From Caryophanales bacterium UBA2289 (lineage in GTDB: Bacteria; Bacillota_I; Bacilli_A; Izemoplasmatales; Hujiaoplasmataceae): a stretch of 43,252 bases of DNA. The position numbers and the translations under genes are program-made. Location: NCBI GenBank assembly GCA_002345505.1, contig DDWJ01000040.1:1-43252 (forward strand). Reading direction: 5' to 3'. The notes under the pieces are model-generated. The model was not told where the DNA came from. It was given only the letters and a program-made list of their open reading frames with translations, and made no database searches. This document shows, piece by piece, positions 34,398 to 42,772 of the stretch; positions within the stretch are counted from its first letter, which is position 1, and the number at the start of each line of letters is the position of its first letter.

Positions 34398-35312
34398 CTA
34401 AACTCCTCCTTCAAACTGAGTTAAATACTTAGACACAAAAAATCCGATAACCATTGCAATTAAACCGCCTACAACAGTAAAAATATTGTCTCCTAAATAG
34501 ATAAACAAATCATTGAAAATACTTACTTGATCGGAAAACAATGTAGCACTTGTTTGATCCTTAATTTCGAAGAATACTCCGATTATACTTGCAAGGATAA
34601 ATCCAAGTATTGCAAAATAAGTTTGCTGAGAATATTTTTTTAAAGATATATTAATTAGTTTACTAAACAAAATGATTCCGCCTAAGGCTCCCAATCCAAA
34701 AGGAATAATAACTTGAAGATTATAACCGATAGAAGTAAAATCGAAAATGTTTCCCACAACATTCGATACAATTGCTGTATAAAATCCTAATACTAACAAA
34801 ACTGCAGATCCCGATATACCAGGAACAATCATAGTGATTGAAGCGATAGCTCCTAAAGCAAATAATAATAAATATGTCCATATAGAGAAATCAAAATAAC
34901 TGATGCCAGCATTATTAGAAGTTTTATCTAAAATAATAATCGCTATTAACAATCCAAATGATACTAGAAATGAAATGATTAGACTTGGAGAAAGTTTGGT
35001 AACTTCAGACTTTTTATAGACAAACCTAATACCACCAATAATAAGTCCGATAAAAAATAATAAGACAATGAATGAATTCCAATCTAAAAGAATCGAAACC
35101 AGCTTAGCTAATAAAACAACGCTTAATCCAATACCGAGAAAAATTGGCAATAGATACATAAATGACCTTTTAAATTGTTTAAACAAATTATCAATACTAT
35201 CTAATATCCCCTGATATACCCCTAAATAAATTGCTAAAGTTCCACCACTAACACCAGGAATAATAAAGGCGATACCGATAATAAACCCTTTTAACAATAA
35301 AATAAAAAACAT
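34398..35312 (-). CDS. DUF368 membrane protein (PopT-type undecaprenyl-phosphate translocase)
   Basis: 304 aa with about eight hydrophobic segments. Two inverted half-repeats are visible: FIIPGVSGGTLAIYLG (about 16-31) and MIVPGISGSAVLLVLG (about 160-176), each with the PG-(V/I)-SG re-entrant motif of the family. DUF368 members such as PopT move undecaprenyl phosphate back across the membrane for reuse in wall or glycan synthesis (established for some bacteria). Overlaps rimO by 1 nt (TAATG). Downstream genes are two amidohydrolases. Confidence 0.88.
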   Translation of the reverse strand: MFFILLLKGFIIGIAFIIPGVSGGTLAIYLGVYQGILDSIDNLFKQFKRSFMYLLPIFLGIGLSVVLLAKLVSILLDWNSFIVLLFFIGLIIGGIRFVYKKSEVTKLSPSLIISFLVSFGLLIAIIILDKTSNNAGISYFDFSIWTYLLLFALGAIASITMIVPGISGSAVLLVLGFYTAIVSNVVGNIFDFTSIGYNLQVIIPFGLGALGGIILFSKLINISLKKYSQQTYFAILGFILASIIGVFFEIKDQTSATLFSDQVSIFNDLFIYLGDNIFTVVGGLIAMVIGFFVSKYLTQFEGGV

Positions 35313-36622
35313 TATTTCACCTCATTTACATAATCGCCGATTAAATCATAACCATATGATGTTGTGATTAAAACATTTACAAAATCACCGATTTGTAACT
35401 CTTTCTCAGATTGAAAAACAATCATTCCATCAATATCATCAGGAGCGAAAGCGAAAGATCTTCCATAATAAAATTTTGACTCCGGATCATAATTTTCTAC
35501 TAAAACCTGATGAACCTTATTAACTTGCAATTTATTATTTTTTCTAGTTATTTTTTTCTGCAATTTCATAATTTTGTCCATTCGTTCCTGTTTAACTTCT
35601 TCAGGAATCTCATCTTCAAAATCATAAGCTGCGGTATCTTCTTCTTTAGAGTATGTAAATACACCTAAACGATCAAATTCAACTTCTTCAGTAAACTTAA
35701 GCAACTGATTAAAATCAGCTTCAGTTTCTCCAGGAAAACCAACAATATATGTTGTTCTAAGAATCGCTTCAGGCATCATTTCTTTTATCTTTTTAAATAA
35801 ACCTTTAAGGAACTCTTCATCTCCTCTTCTGTTCATTCTTTTTAAAATCTTAGAAGAGATATGTTGAATAGGGATATCAAAGTATGGGGCTACTAATGGA
35901 TTATTCTTAACCTCAAGAAGCAACTCATCAGTGATTTCATCAGGATATAAGTAAAGAACCCTAATCAATTTAACCTCTTTTATCATTGATATTTCTCTTA
36001 AAAGTTCTGGTAGTAAACTTCTTTTTTCCGGATTTAAATCTCTACCGAACCTAGTTGTATCTTGAGAGATTAGATTGATTTCTTTAGCGCCTTGTTTTAC
36101 TAGTTTTCTGCATTCACTAACTACTTCCTCAAGTGGACGGGAACGGAATTTCCCCCTGATTAACGGAATAGCACAATACGTACAATTGTTGTTGCAACCT
36201 TCGCCAATTTTAACGTAAGGTGAATATTTTGAAGTGGCTAGTAATCTATTTTCATACTTTAAAGGTAAAAACTTTAATCCCTCTTGATTAAATACCTCAT
36301 TCAATATTAAATGAATTTTTGGATAATCAGCTAAAGTTATAACCCGATCTATAAAAGGCATTTCTTTTAATAGCTGTTCTCGATACCTTTCGGCATAACA
36401 ACCAACTACTATAAGTTTCTTGCCATATCTACTCATCTCTTTAATTGTTTCTCTTGACTCTTCTTTTGCGGGTTCAATAAAACCGCAAGTATTAACAAAT
36501 ATAGCATCTGCTTCTTCTTCATTTTGTACTATTTCACAACCGGCATTTTCTAAGATTGCTAGAATCATTTCCGAGTCAACTAAGTTTTTTGCACAACCTA
36601 AACTTATAAAACCAATTTTCAT
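35312..36622 (-). CDS. rimO: Ribosomal protein S12 methylthiotransferase RimO
   Basis: 436 aa. Radical SAM enzyme that adds a methylthio group to an Asp of ribosomal protein S12. The N-terminal domain has three cysteines for the auxiliary cluster (GCAKNLVDSE, VNTCGFIEPAK, VGCYAERY). The radical SAM motif is GCNNNCTYCAIPLIRGKFRSR (CxxxCxxC, about 145-160), and a TRAM domain closes the protein. IGFISLGCAKNLVDSEMI distinguishes it from MiaB. AAGGATG precedes the ATG, with a TATAAT at 36652-36657 upstream. Confidence 0.95.
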   Translation of the reverse strand: MKIGFISLGCAKNLVDSEMILAILENAGCEIVQNEEEADAIFVNTCGFIEPAKEESRETIKEMSRYGKKLIVVGCYAERYREQLLKEMPFIDRVITLADYPKIHLILNEVFNQEGLKFLPLKYENRLLATSKYSPYVKIGEGCNNNCTYCAIPLIRGKFRSRPLEEVVSECRKLVKQGAKEINLISQDTTRFGRDLNPEKRSLLPELLREISMIKEVKLIRVLYLYPDEITDELLLEVKNNPLVAPYFDIPIQHISSKILKRMNRRGDEEFLKGLFKKIKEMMPEAILRTTYIVGFPGETEADFNQLLKFTEEVEFDRLGVFTYSKEEDTAAYDFEDEIPEEVKQERMDKIMKLQKKITRKNNKLQVNKVHQVLVENYDPESKFYYGRSFAFAPDDIDGMIVFQSEKELQIGDFVNVLITTSYGYDLIGDYVNEVK

Positions 36623-36651
36623 ATTTTACACATCCTTCATATACAGTAAAT

Positions 36652-36657
36652 ATTATA
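36652..36657 (-). promoter_or_regulatory. Putative rimO operon promoter -10
   Basis: Minus-strand TATAAT upstream of rimO and just after the terminator of the ABC genes. The -35 is weak (TTTTAA). Confidence 0.5.
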
Positions 36658-36682
36658 CAGTTTTTATAACTGCTTTAAAAGA

Positions 36683-36706
36683 AAAAAGAGGAAAAATCCT
36701 CTTTTT
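36683..36706 (-). terminator. Terminator of the marR-ABC operon
   Basis: AAAAAGAGGA-AAAA-TCCTCTTTTT, a 10-bp perfect stem, T-run on the minus strand, overlapping the ABC gene stop. Confidence 0.85.
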
Positions 36707-38585
36707 ATGTTGGTTGATTTAAAAACTGTGAATTATACAAATCGGCATAAATACCGTTTTTGTCTAAAAGTTCTTTGTGATTTCCTTGTTCAACTATTCT
36801 ACCGTTATTCATTACCAAGATTGTATGAGCTTTCTTAATCGTTGATAAACGGTGAGCAATTACGAAACTTGTCTTGCCCTCCATCATGAAAGTCATTGCA
36901 TTTTGAATATAACTTTCAGTTCTTGTATCAACGCTTGAAGTTGCTTCATCAAGGATTAAAATCTTTGGATCGAATAGAATCGCTCTCGCAATTGTTAAAA
37001 GCTGTTTTTGGCCCTTAGAAATATTATCTGCGTCTTCTTTTAATACTGTATCGTATCCTTTTGGTAAGGTTTCAATATAATGATGTACATGCGCTTGTTT
37101 ACAAGCTTTGATAATCTCTTCATCAGTTGCATCTGGTTTACCAAAAGCTACGTTTTCTTTTATTGTACCTGAGAATAACCAAGTGTCCTGTAACACCATC
37201 CCAAATTGCTTTCTAAGAATTGGTCGCGAGTAATCAGTAGACTTAACACCATCAATATAAATTCCACCATTATTTACTTCATAGAACCGCATCAATAAAT
37301 TTACTAAAGTTGTTTTCCCAGCACCAGTTGGTCCAACGATTGCAATTTGTTTTCCTGGCAATACTTCAAGATTCAAATCTTTAATCAGTTCAGTATCTTC
37401 ACTGTATGAAAAATCAATATCTTTAAATTCCACATGTCCTTTGAAATCATAATTACTTACTTCATTTAAAGCAAAATCTTGGTTTTCTTCGGCTTCATCA
37501 AGAACTTCAAAGATTCTCTCGGCACCAGCTATTGTTGATTGGAGCTGATTGATTACATTGGCTATATTTAAAATTGGATTAACAAAGTTTTTTTGATAAG
37601 TAATAAAGATTGTGATGTCTCCAACTAACAATGGGTTTGTCGCTCCTGCTAAAATACCACCGACTATAACTACAGCAACATAACCAATATTTGAAATAAA
37701 CTCCATAATCGGTCTAATTAAACCGCTTAAGAATTGAGCGTCTCTCATATCAACGGCTAATGATGTATTAATATCTTGAAACTCTTCAAAAGATTCGTCT
37801 TCTTTACCAAACAACTTGACAATTTTGCTGGCAGAGAAAACTTCTTCAATATGACCGTTTAAACTACCTAATTGTTTCTGTTGACGAATGAATTTTGATT
37901 GAGATTTCTTAGCAATTGTTGAAGTTGCTAAGATGAACAGAGGTAAAATTAAAAGTGCTATAATCGTTAATTTCCATGAGATGATAAACATCATTACTAG
38001 AATACCCAAGATTGAGAAAAACGATGAAATTATGTTGATTAAACTTTGTTGAATTGAATTAGTAACAACATCTACATCATTCGATACAACTGATAAAATA
38101 TCTCCAGTTTGTCTTGAGTCGAAATACTTAATCGGCATTTTTTCAAATTTTTCTCTGATATCATTTCTCATCTTTCTGCCGATGAAAACACTAACTTTAT
38201 TACCAACTAAAAACATTACCATCGATAATAAAAATCTAATTACTTGCAAGATAATGATTAACCAAAAGAAACCTTTGATTCTTGCTACGCCTTCATCTTG
38301 AGATAAAGATCCAACAATCATCTCTTGTAAATCGTTAAGAATAAATCTTGAATAATTTGGAGCTACTACCGCTAAAAGTGTTGTTAAAATAGTTACAATT
38401 ATAACTATCAACATTAACCATTTGTATTGACCAATATATCTAATCAATCTTTTTGTTGTACCTTTAAAATCTTTTGCTTTTTCCGCTGGTCTTCCAAGTG
38501 GCATGCCATGACCCGGTCCGCCACCCTGACCTCTAGTTTTTGATTTAGGAGAATTTTGAGTTTCTTTCTTCTTTACATCTGTCAT
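36705..38585 (-). CDS. Heterodimeric ABC exporter, subunit with complete Walker B
   Basis: 626 aa, fused membrane and ATPase domains. A Gly/Pro-rich cytoplasmic extension (about 1-45, GQGGGPGHGMPLGRPAEKA) precedes six membrane helices (about 50-330). Walker A GPTGAGKT is near 417-424. The signature is ISKGQ, weakened from LSGGQ. Walker B is ILILDEAT with the catalytic Glu. It overlaps the next ABC gene by 4 nt. The partner has the mirror defect (DD in Walker B, intact SGGQ), so together they make one good and one poor ATP site, as in BmrCD or TM287/288. Drug or peptide export is likely; the substrate is not known. Confidence 0.9.
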   Translation of the reverse strand: MTDVKKKETQNSPKSKTRGQGGGPGHGMPLGRPAEKAKDFKGTTKRLIRYIGQYKWLMLIVIIVTILTTLLAVVAPNYSRFILNDLQEMIVGSLSQDEGVARIKGFFWLIIILQVIRFLLSMVMFLVGNKVSVFIGRKMRNDIREKFEKMPIKYFDSRQTGDILSVVSNDVDVVTNSIQQSLINIISSFFSILGILVMMFIISWKLTIIALLILPLFILATSTIAKKSQSKFIRQQKQLGSLNGHIEEVFSASKIVKLFGKEDESFEEFQDINTSLAVDMRDAQFLSGLIRPIMEFISNIGYVAVVIVGGILAGATNPLLVGDITIFITYQKNFVNPILNIANVINQLQSTIAGAERIFEVLDEAEENQDFALNEVSNYDFKGHVEFKDIDFSYSEDTELIKDLNLEVLPGKQIAIVGPTGAGKTTLVNLLMRFYEVNNGGIYIDGVKSTDYSRPILRKQFGMVLQDTWLFSGTIKENVAFGKPDATDEEIIKACKQAHVHHYIETLPKGYDTVLKEDADNISKGQKQLLTIARAILFDPKILILDEATSSVDTRTESYIQNAMTFMMEGKTSFVIAHRLSTIKKAHTILVMNNGRIVEQGNHKELLDKNGIYADLYNSQFLNQPT

Positions 38586-40420
38586 TTTATCTCCTCCTCA
38601 TCCAATTGTGATAACGCAATTTCTTTATACACACTACATTCTTTTAATAATTCATGATGAGTACCGATGCCAACCATTTTGCCTTCATGTAAAACGATAA
38701 TTTTATCAGCATCCATAATTGTACCGATTCTTTGAGCAACAATAAATACAGTTGCATCTTTTACTCTTTCTCTTAATGCACTTCTTAAATTAGCATCAGT
38801 TTTAAAGTCTAATGCTGAAAAACTGTCATCAAAAATATATACTTTTGGCTTTCTAACCAAAGCTCTAGCAATGGATATTCTTTGCTTTTGTCCGCCAGAA
38901 AAATTAACTCCGCCTTGTTCGACTTCAGCTTCTAGACCAGCCTCTAAAGAATCAATGAATTCCTTTGCTTGCGCTATTTCCGCAGCTTCTATAATGTCTT
39001 CGTCAGTTGGGTTAAGAGCACCATACGCGATATTTGATTTTATTGTTCCAGAGAACAATGAAGCTGTCTGCGGAACGAATCCAATAAGTGATCTTAACTT
39101 CTTAAGTTTAATATCCTTAATTGCCACTCCATCAATTAAAAGTTCTCCACAACTGATATCAAAAAACCTTGGTATTAAATTCACGACTGTCGATTTACCC
39201 GAACCAGTTGACCCAATGATTGCAACAGTTTCACCTGGTGAAGCCTTAAAACTAATGTTATCCAATACATTAACTTCGGCATCTGGAAATCTAAAACAAA
39301 CATCTTTAAATTCTACTTCGCCTTTAAAATTAAAGTCGTTATATTCTTCACTTCCTGTATCAACTACAGATGATTCGAGTTCTAAAACCTCAACAATACG
39401 TTTTGCTGAAACTTGAGCTCTAGGAAACATAATGAATGTAAATGTCAACATCAAAATACTAAACAAAATTAGCGTTGCATATTGAATGATTGCAGATACA
39501 TCACCTAGCCCTCTATAATCAAATAAAGTGCCTGATATTACCATTCTATACGCTACAAAAGTAACTCCAACGATAACCACATTGAACAAAAGATTAATAA
39601 CTGGATTTAGATAAGACATTATCTTACCAGCCTTATAACTAACATCGGTTAAATCGTCATTTGCAGTTTTAAATCTTTCAACCTCTGTTTCTCCTTGGCC
39701 GAAAGCTCTAATAACTCTAACACCTTTAATTGACTCTCTTGTTACTAAAGTAAGTTTATCAATTTTGGTTTGAATTAACTTAAATAAAGGTACTACTAAA
39801 ATAAACACCCCAACAATTAATAATGTCAGTGCTGGAACTCCGATAAAAATTGGAATCGACAATGTTATTGACTTTTCTAACGCAAATATCATAGCTCCAA
39901 CAAAAACTATTGGAATTCTTAAAAGGATTCTTAAAGCCATTATCATGAAGTTTTGCACTTGCATAACATCATTTGAAGCTCTAGTAATCAATGTTGATGT
40001 TCCAAACTTATCAGTTTCATAAACAGATACGCTAGTGATTTTTTTATAATAATCTCTTCTTATATCGCGGCCAAATTGAGCTCCGACATCACTAGACAAA
40101 TACATTAAAGCAATGAAAGCCAATGAGGAAACCAATGTAACACCCAACATATATGAACCGTATTTGATTATAACTTTAAAATCAGATTGTTGATTAACAA
40201 TACATGTGTCAGGATTAGCTTCAATATCACAACTCTCAACAACTTCAAATAAACCAGTATTAGGATTCAACTCTTGAAACTCTGATGAAATACCTTCGCC
40301 TATGATATCACTCATATAATCAGGTAATAAGAGTGTACCTACCGCAACTAGTGAAACTAAAACAAATATAATCGAAACTTTAAACCAGTATGGTTTTAAA
40401 TATTTTAATAATTTACTCAT
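38582..40420 (-). CDS. Heterodimeric ABC exporter, subunit with degenerate Walker B
   Basis: About 612 aa. Six membrane helices, with a long outer loop after the first helix (about 45-90) that contains three cysteines and several Asn. Walker A GSTGSGKS lies near 400; signature NFSGGQKQ is intact; Walker B reads VYIFDDSFSALD, with Asp in place of the catalytic Glu. This is the typical partner of the downstream subunit. ATG at 40420 is preferred (AAGGAG at 40431-40436, 10 nt before); further ATGs at 40426 and 40429 are closer. Overlaps the marR end by 8 nt. Confidence 0.9.
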   Translation of the reverse strand: MSKLLKYLKPYWFKVSIIFVLVSLVAVGTLLLPDYMSDIIGEGISSEFQELNPNTGLFEVVESCDIEANPDTCIVNQQSDFKVIIKYGSYMLGVTLVSSLAFIALMYLSSDVGAQFGRDIRRDYYKKITSVSVYETDKFGTSTLITRASNDVMQVQNFMIMALRILLRIPIVFVGAMIFALEKSITLSIPIFIGVPALTLLIVGVFILVVPLFKLIQTKIDKLTLVTRESIKGVRVIRAFGQGETEVERFKTANDDLTDVSYKAGKIMSYLNPVINLLFNVVIVGVTFVAYRMVISGTLFDYRGLGDVSAIIQYATLILFSILMLTFTFIMFPRAQVSAKRIVEVLELESSVVDTGSEEYNDFNFKGEVEFKDVCFRFPDAEVNVLDNISFKASPGETVAIIGSTGSGKSTVVNLIPRFFDISCGELLIDGVAIKDIKLKKLRSLIGFVPQTASLFSGTIKSNIAYGALNPTDEDIIEAAEIAQAKEFIDSLEAGLEAEVEQGGVNFSGGQKQRISIARALVRKPKVYIFDDSFSALDFKTDANLRSALRERVKDATVFIVAQRIGTIMDADKIIVLHEGKMVGIGTHHELLKECSVYKEIALSQLDEEEIK

Positions 40421-40847
40421 TCGCATCATTCTCCTTGAAGTAATCTTGTAGCTTTTCATAAACTTTCTTTTGTAAATTGAACAAATATTCTATCTCTTCT
40501 TTTTCTAAGAAGCTCTCCATTAGATTATCCCATTCATCCAAAACCTTAATAATTTTCAAAGCAACAGCTTTTCCCTTATCGGTAATACTTAAAACAAACC
40601 CCCGTTTATCATCAGGGTCAACTGTCTTTATAACATATTCATCAGCAACTAAAGATTTTATTACTCTAGTTGTATGAGATTTATGAAAGAAAAATTTCGC
40701 AATCAAGTCATTCATTTTGATTTGCTCATTTTTGTAAATTACTTTTAAGTACGGCGCTTCGGATCTACTGATTGGCAACTCTTTTAATCTTTGTTCTAAA
40801 AAACGATGTTGATACTTACCTATCATATAATCATATTTCTTATCCAT
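40413..40847 (-). CDS. MarR-family transcriptional regulator
   Basis: 144 aa. A winged helix-turn-helix: LPISRSEAPYLKVIYKNE (recognition scaffold), MNDLIAKFFFHKSHTTRVIKSLVADEYV (about 45-72) as helix and recognition helix, and the wing DPDDKRGFVLSITDKGKA (about 77-94). The ends form the dimerisation helices. It heads the operon with the two exporter genes and its promoter carries two inverted repeats, so autoregulation of marR and exporter by a ligand is likely. GGAGG precedes the ATG. Confidence 0.93.
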   Translation of the reverse strand: MDKKYDYMIGKYQHRFLEQRLKELPISRSEAPYLKVIYKNEQIKMNDLIAKFFFHKSHTTRVIKSLVADEYVIKTVDPDDKRGFVLSITDKGKAVALKIIKVLDEWDNLMESFLEKEEIEYLFNLQKKVYEKLQDYFKENDANE

Positions 40848-40864
40848 AGAAACCTCCTATTTTT

Positions 40865-40908
40865 TATACTAATCAAGTATATAACAATTTAGTTGCGTTG
40901 TCAACTAA
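40865..40908 (-). promoter_or_regulatory. marR promoter with two inverted-repeat operators
   Basis: Minus strand: -35 TTGACA (40899-40904), 17-bp spacer, -10 TATACT (40876-40881), near consensus. Inverted repeat 1, TTAGTTG-N6-CAACTAA (40889-40908), covers the -35. Inverted repeat 2, TATACT-N5-AGTATA (40865-40881), covers the -10 and the start site. MarR bound there would block RNA polymerase. Confidence 0.8.
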
Positions 40909-40922
40909 TATGATATATAAAA

Positions 40923-40942
40923 TCCCGAGAAATCTCTCGGGA
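40923..40942 (-). terminator. Terminator of the second ABC operon
   Basis: TCCCGAGA-AATC-TCTCGGGA stem followed by TTTTATAT on the minus strand, just after the ABC gene stop at 40949. Confidence 0.82.
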
Positions 40943-40948
40943 CTTTTC

Positions 40949-42772
40949 TTATAATTTTAAGTTTACTAATTCCATGTTATCAGCGATATTTTTATCATAT
41001 TGTAACTGATAAAGTTGGAAATAATGTCCTTTTTGTTTAAGCAGTTCTTGATGATTACCAATTTCAATGATTTTACCCTTACGCATTACTATGATTTGAT
41101 CGGCATGTTGAATAGTTGATAATCTATGAGCGACAACTATTGTTGTACCAATATTCATCATTTTCTTTAATGATTCTTGAATTAACTTTTCAGTTTCTGT
41201 ATCAATATTTGCCGTTGCTTCATCAAGAATCATCAGTGATGGTTTATGAACTAAAGTTCTCGCAAAACTTAAAAGTTGTTTTTGTCCAGATGAGAAGTTA
41301 TTGCCTCTTTCTCTAACTGGTTCATCATATTTTTCTGGTAACTTCTGAATAAATTGATCCGCATTAACATATTTACACGCTTCTAAAATCTCTGCATCAG
41401 TAATAGTTTCATCACGAAGTCTGATATTCGATTCAATAGTACCCGAGAAAAGGAATACATCTTGAAGCATTTGACCAATATTTTTTCTTAGACTGTCTAG
41501 TTTTATATCTCTAATGTTAATATCGTCGATTAATATTTCCCCTTGTTGAATATCATAGTTTCTAACAATCAAACTAATTATCGTTGTTTTACCAGACCCT
41601 GTAGCACCTACCAAAGCCATTGTTTCTTTTGGTTGAACCACAAACGATACGTCCCTTAAAACCCATTCCCCTTCGTTATAAGCAAACCACACATTTTTGA
41701 ATTCAATCTTACCTTTGAAATTCTCAAGTTCAATCGCTTCTTCTTTATCTGTTATAACCGGACTCGTATCTAAAATCTCAAAGATTCTTTCACCAGAAGT
41801 AAAGGCTGATTGTAATGTGTCAAATTGTTCTGCTAAGTTTTGAATCGGTTGGAAGAATCTGCTTATATATTGAGTAAAAGCAAATAATACCCCAAAAGAA
41901 ATTACTCCGTCAATAACTTGATAAGAGCCTTCCCAAAGAATAATAATTACTGCAGCAATATATAATAAATAAATTGTAGGTCGATAAAGACTGAACGCTA
42001 AAACTCTTTCATAATGTGAATGATTGAGTTTACGGTTCTTATCAACAAATTCCTTATACTTCTTATCTTCACGATTAAAAATTTGAATTAATTTCATCCC
42101 GCTTAAATGCTCTGATAAGAAGGCGTTGATAATAGAAACGTTGGTTCTAACTCGGCGATAAGCTTTTCGAGAAAACTTTCTAAATATATACGAAACTAAG
42201 AATATCGCTGGTGTTAATGCCAAGATGTAAAGCGCTAGTATAGGCGATTTAATAAACATAATAACAAACACACCAACTAAGGTTAAAACATCTCTAATCA
42301 AACTGATAATAACATCAGTGTATAACATATTCAATGTATCAACATCTGAAGTAGCTCTAGTTACAAGTTTCCCAATTGGTACTTTATTGTATTGAGATAT
42401 CGATAGTCTTTCGATATGTTCAAAGATATCTTGACGAATATTATAAATAATTTTTTGACCAGTTATTTGTAAGATAATCGTTTGTTTATAGGCCACAAAA
42501 GCTCCAACAAATAAAGCCACTAAATATAAAACTACAATGATGATTATCCTTGTTATCGGAATATTATCTTCGCCTAAGGAATCTAAAACCTCTGCGATAA
42601 ATAATGGACCTAGAAGGTCTAAACCTACTACGATTAATACTAAAACAAAAGCAATAACCAAAGGTTTGATAAACGGTTTAACGTAGCGTAATAATCTCTT
42701 AATAATTTCCATATCGGACATATTTCGCTTGCGATTTATGTCGATATCGTATTCAGGTCCGCCCTTAGCCAT
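40949..42772 (-). CDS. ABC exporter, second pair, subunit with complete Walker B
   Basis: 607 aa, six membrane helices (about 25-320) plus ATPase. Walker A GATGSGKT lies near 392; signature is FSSGQ (one Gly replaced); Walker B LMILDEATANID keeps the catalytic Glu. It begins directly after the stop of the partner gene (TAA-ATG) with GGAGGTGG upstream. A separate heterodimer from the marR pair, with the same division of good and poor motifs. Substrate unknown. Confidence 0.9.
   Translation of the reverse strand: MAKGGPEYDIDINRKRNMSDMEIIKRLLRYVKPFIKPLVIAFVLVLIVVGLDLLGPLFIAEVLDSLGEDNIPITRIIIIVVLYLVALFVGAFVAYKQTIILQITGQKIIYNIRQDIFEHIERLSISQYNKVPIGKLVTRATSDVDTLNMLYTDVIISLIRDVLTLVGVFVIMFIKSPILALYILALTPAIFLVSYIFRKFSRKAYRRVRTNVSIINAFLSEHLSGMKLIQIFNREDKKYKEFVDKNRKLNHSHYERVLAFSLYRPTIYLLYIAAVIIILWEGSYQVIDGVISFGVLFAFTQYISRFFQPIQNLAEQFDTLQSAFTSGERIFEILDTSPVITDKEEAIELENFKGKIEFKNVWFAYNEGEWVLRDVSFVVQPKETMALVGATGSGKTTIISLIVRNYDIQQGEILIDDINIRDIKLDSLRKNIGQMLQDVFLFSGTIESNIRLRDETITDAEILEACKYVNADQFIQKLPEKYDEPVRERGNNFSSGQKQLLSFARTLVHKPSLMILDEATANIDTETEKLIQESLKKMMNIGTTIVVAHRLSTIQHADQIIVMRKGKIIEIGNHQELLKQKGHYFQLYQLQYDKNIADNMELVNLKL

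Noticed and set aside
38871..39416. 181-codon open frame on the plus strand opposite the ABC exporter gene
   Set aside because: It is antisense to a clear coding gene, has no binding site and no recognisable protein; it reflects codon bias of the real gene.
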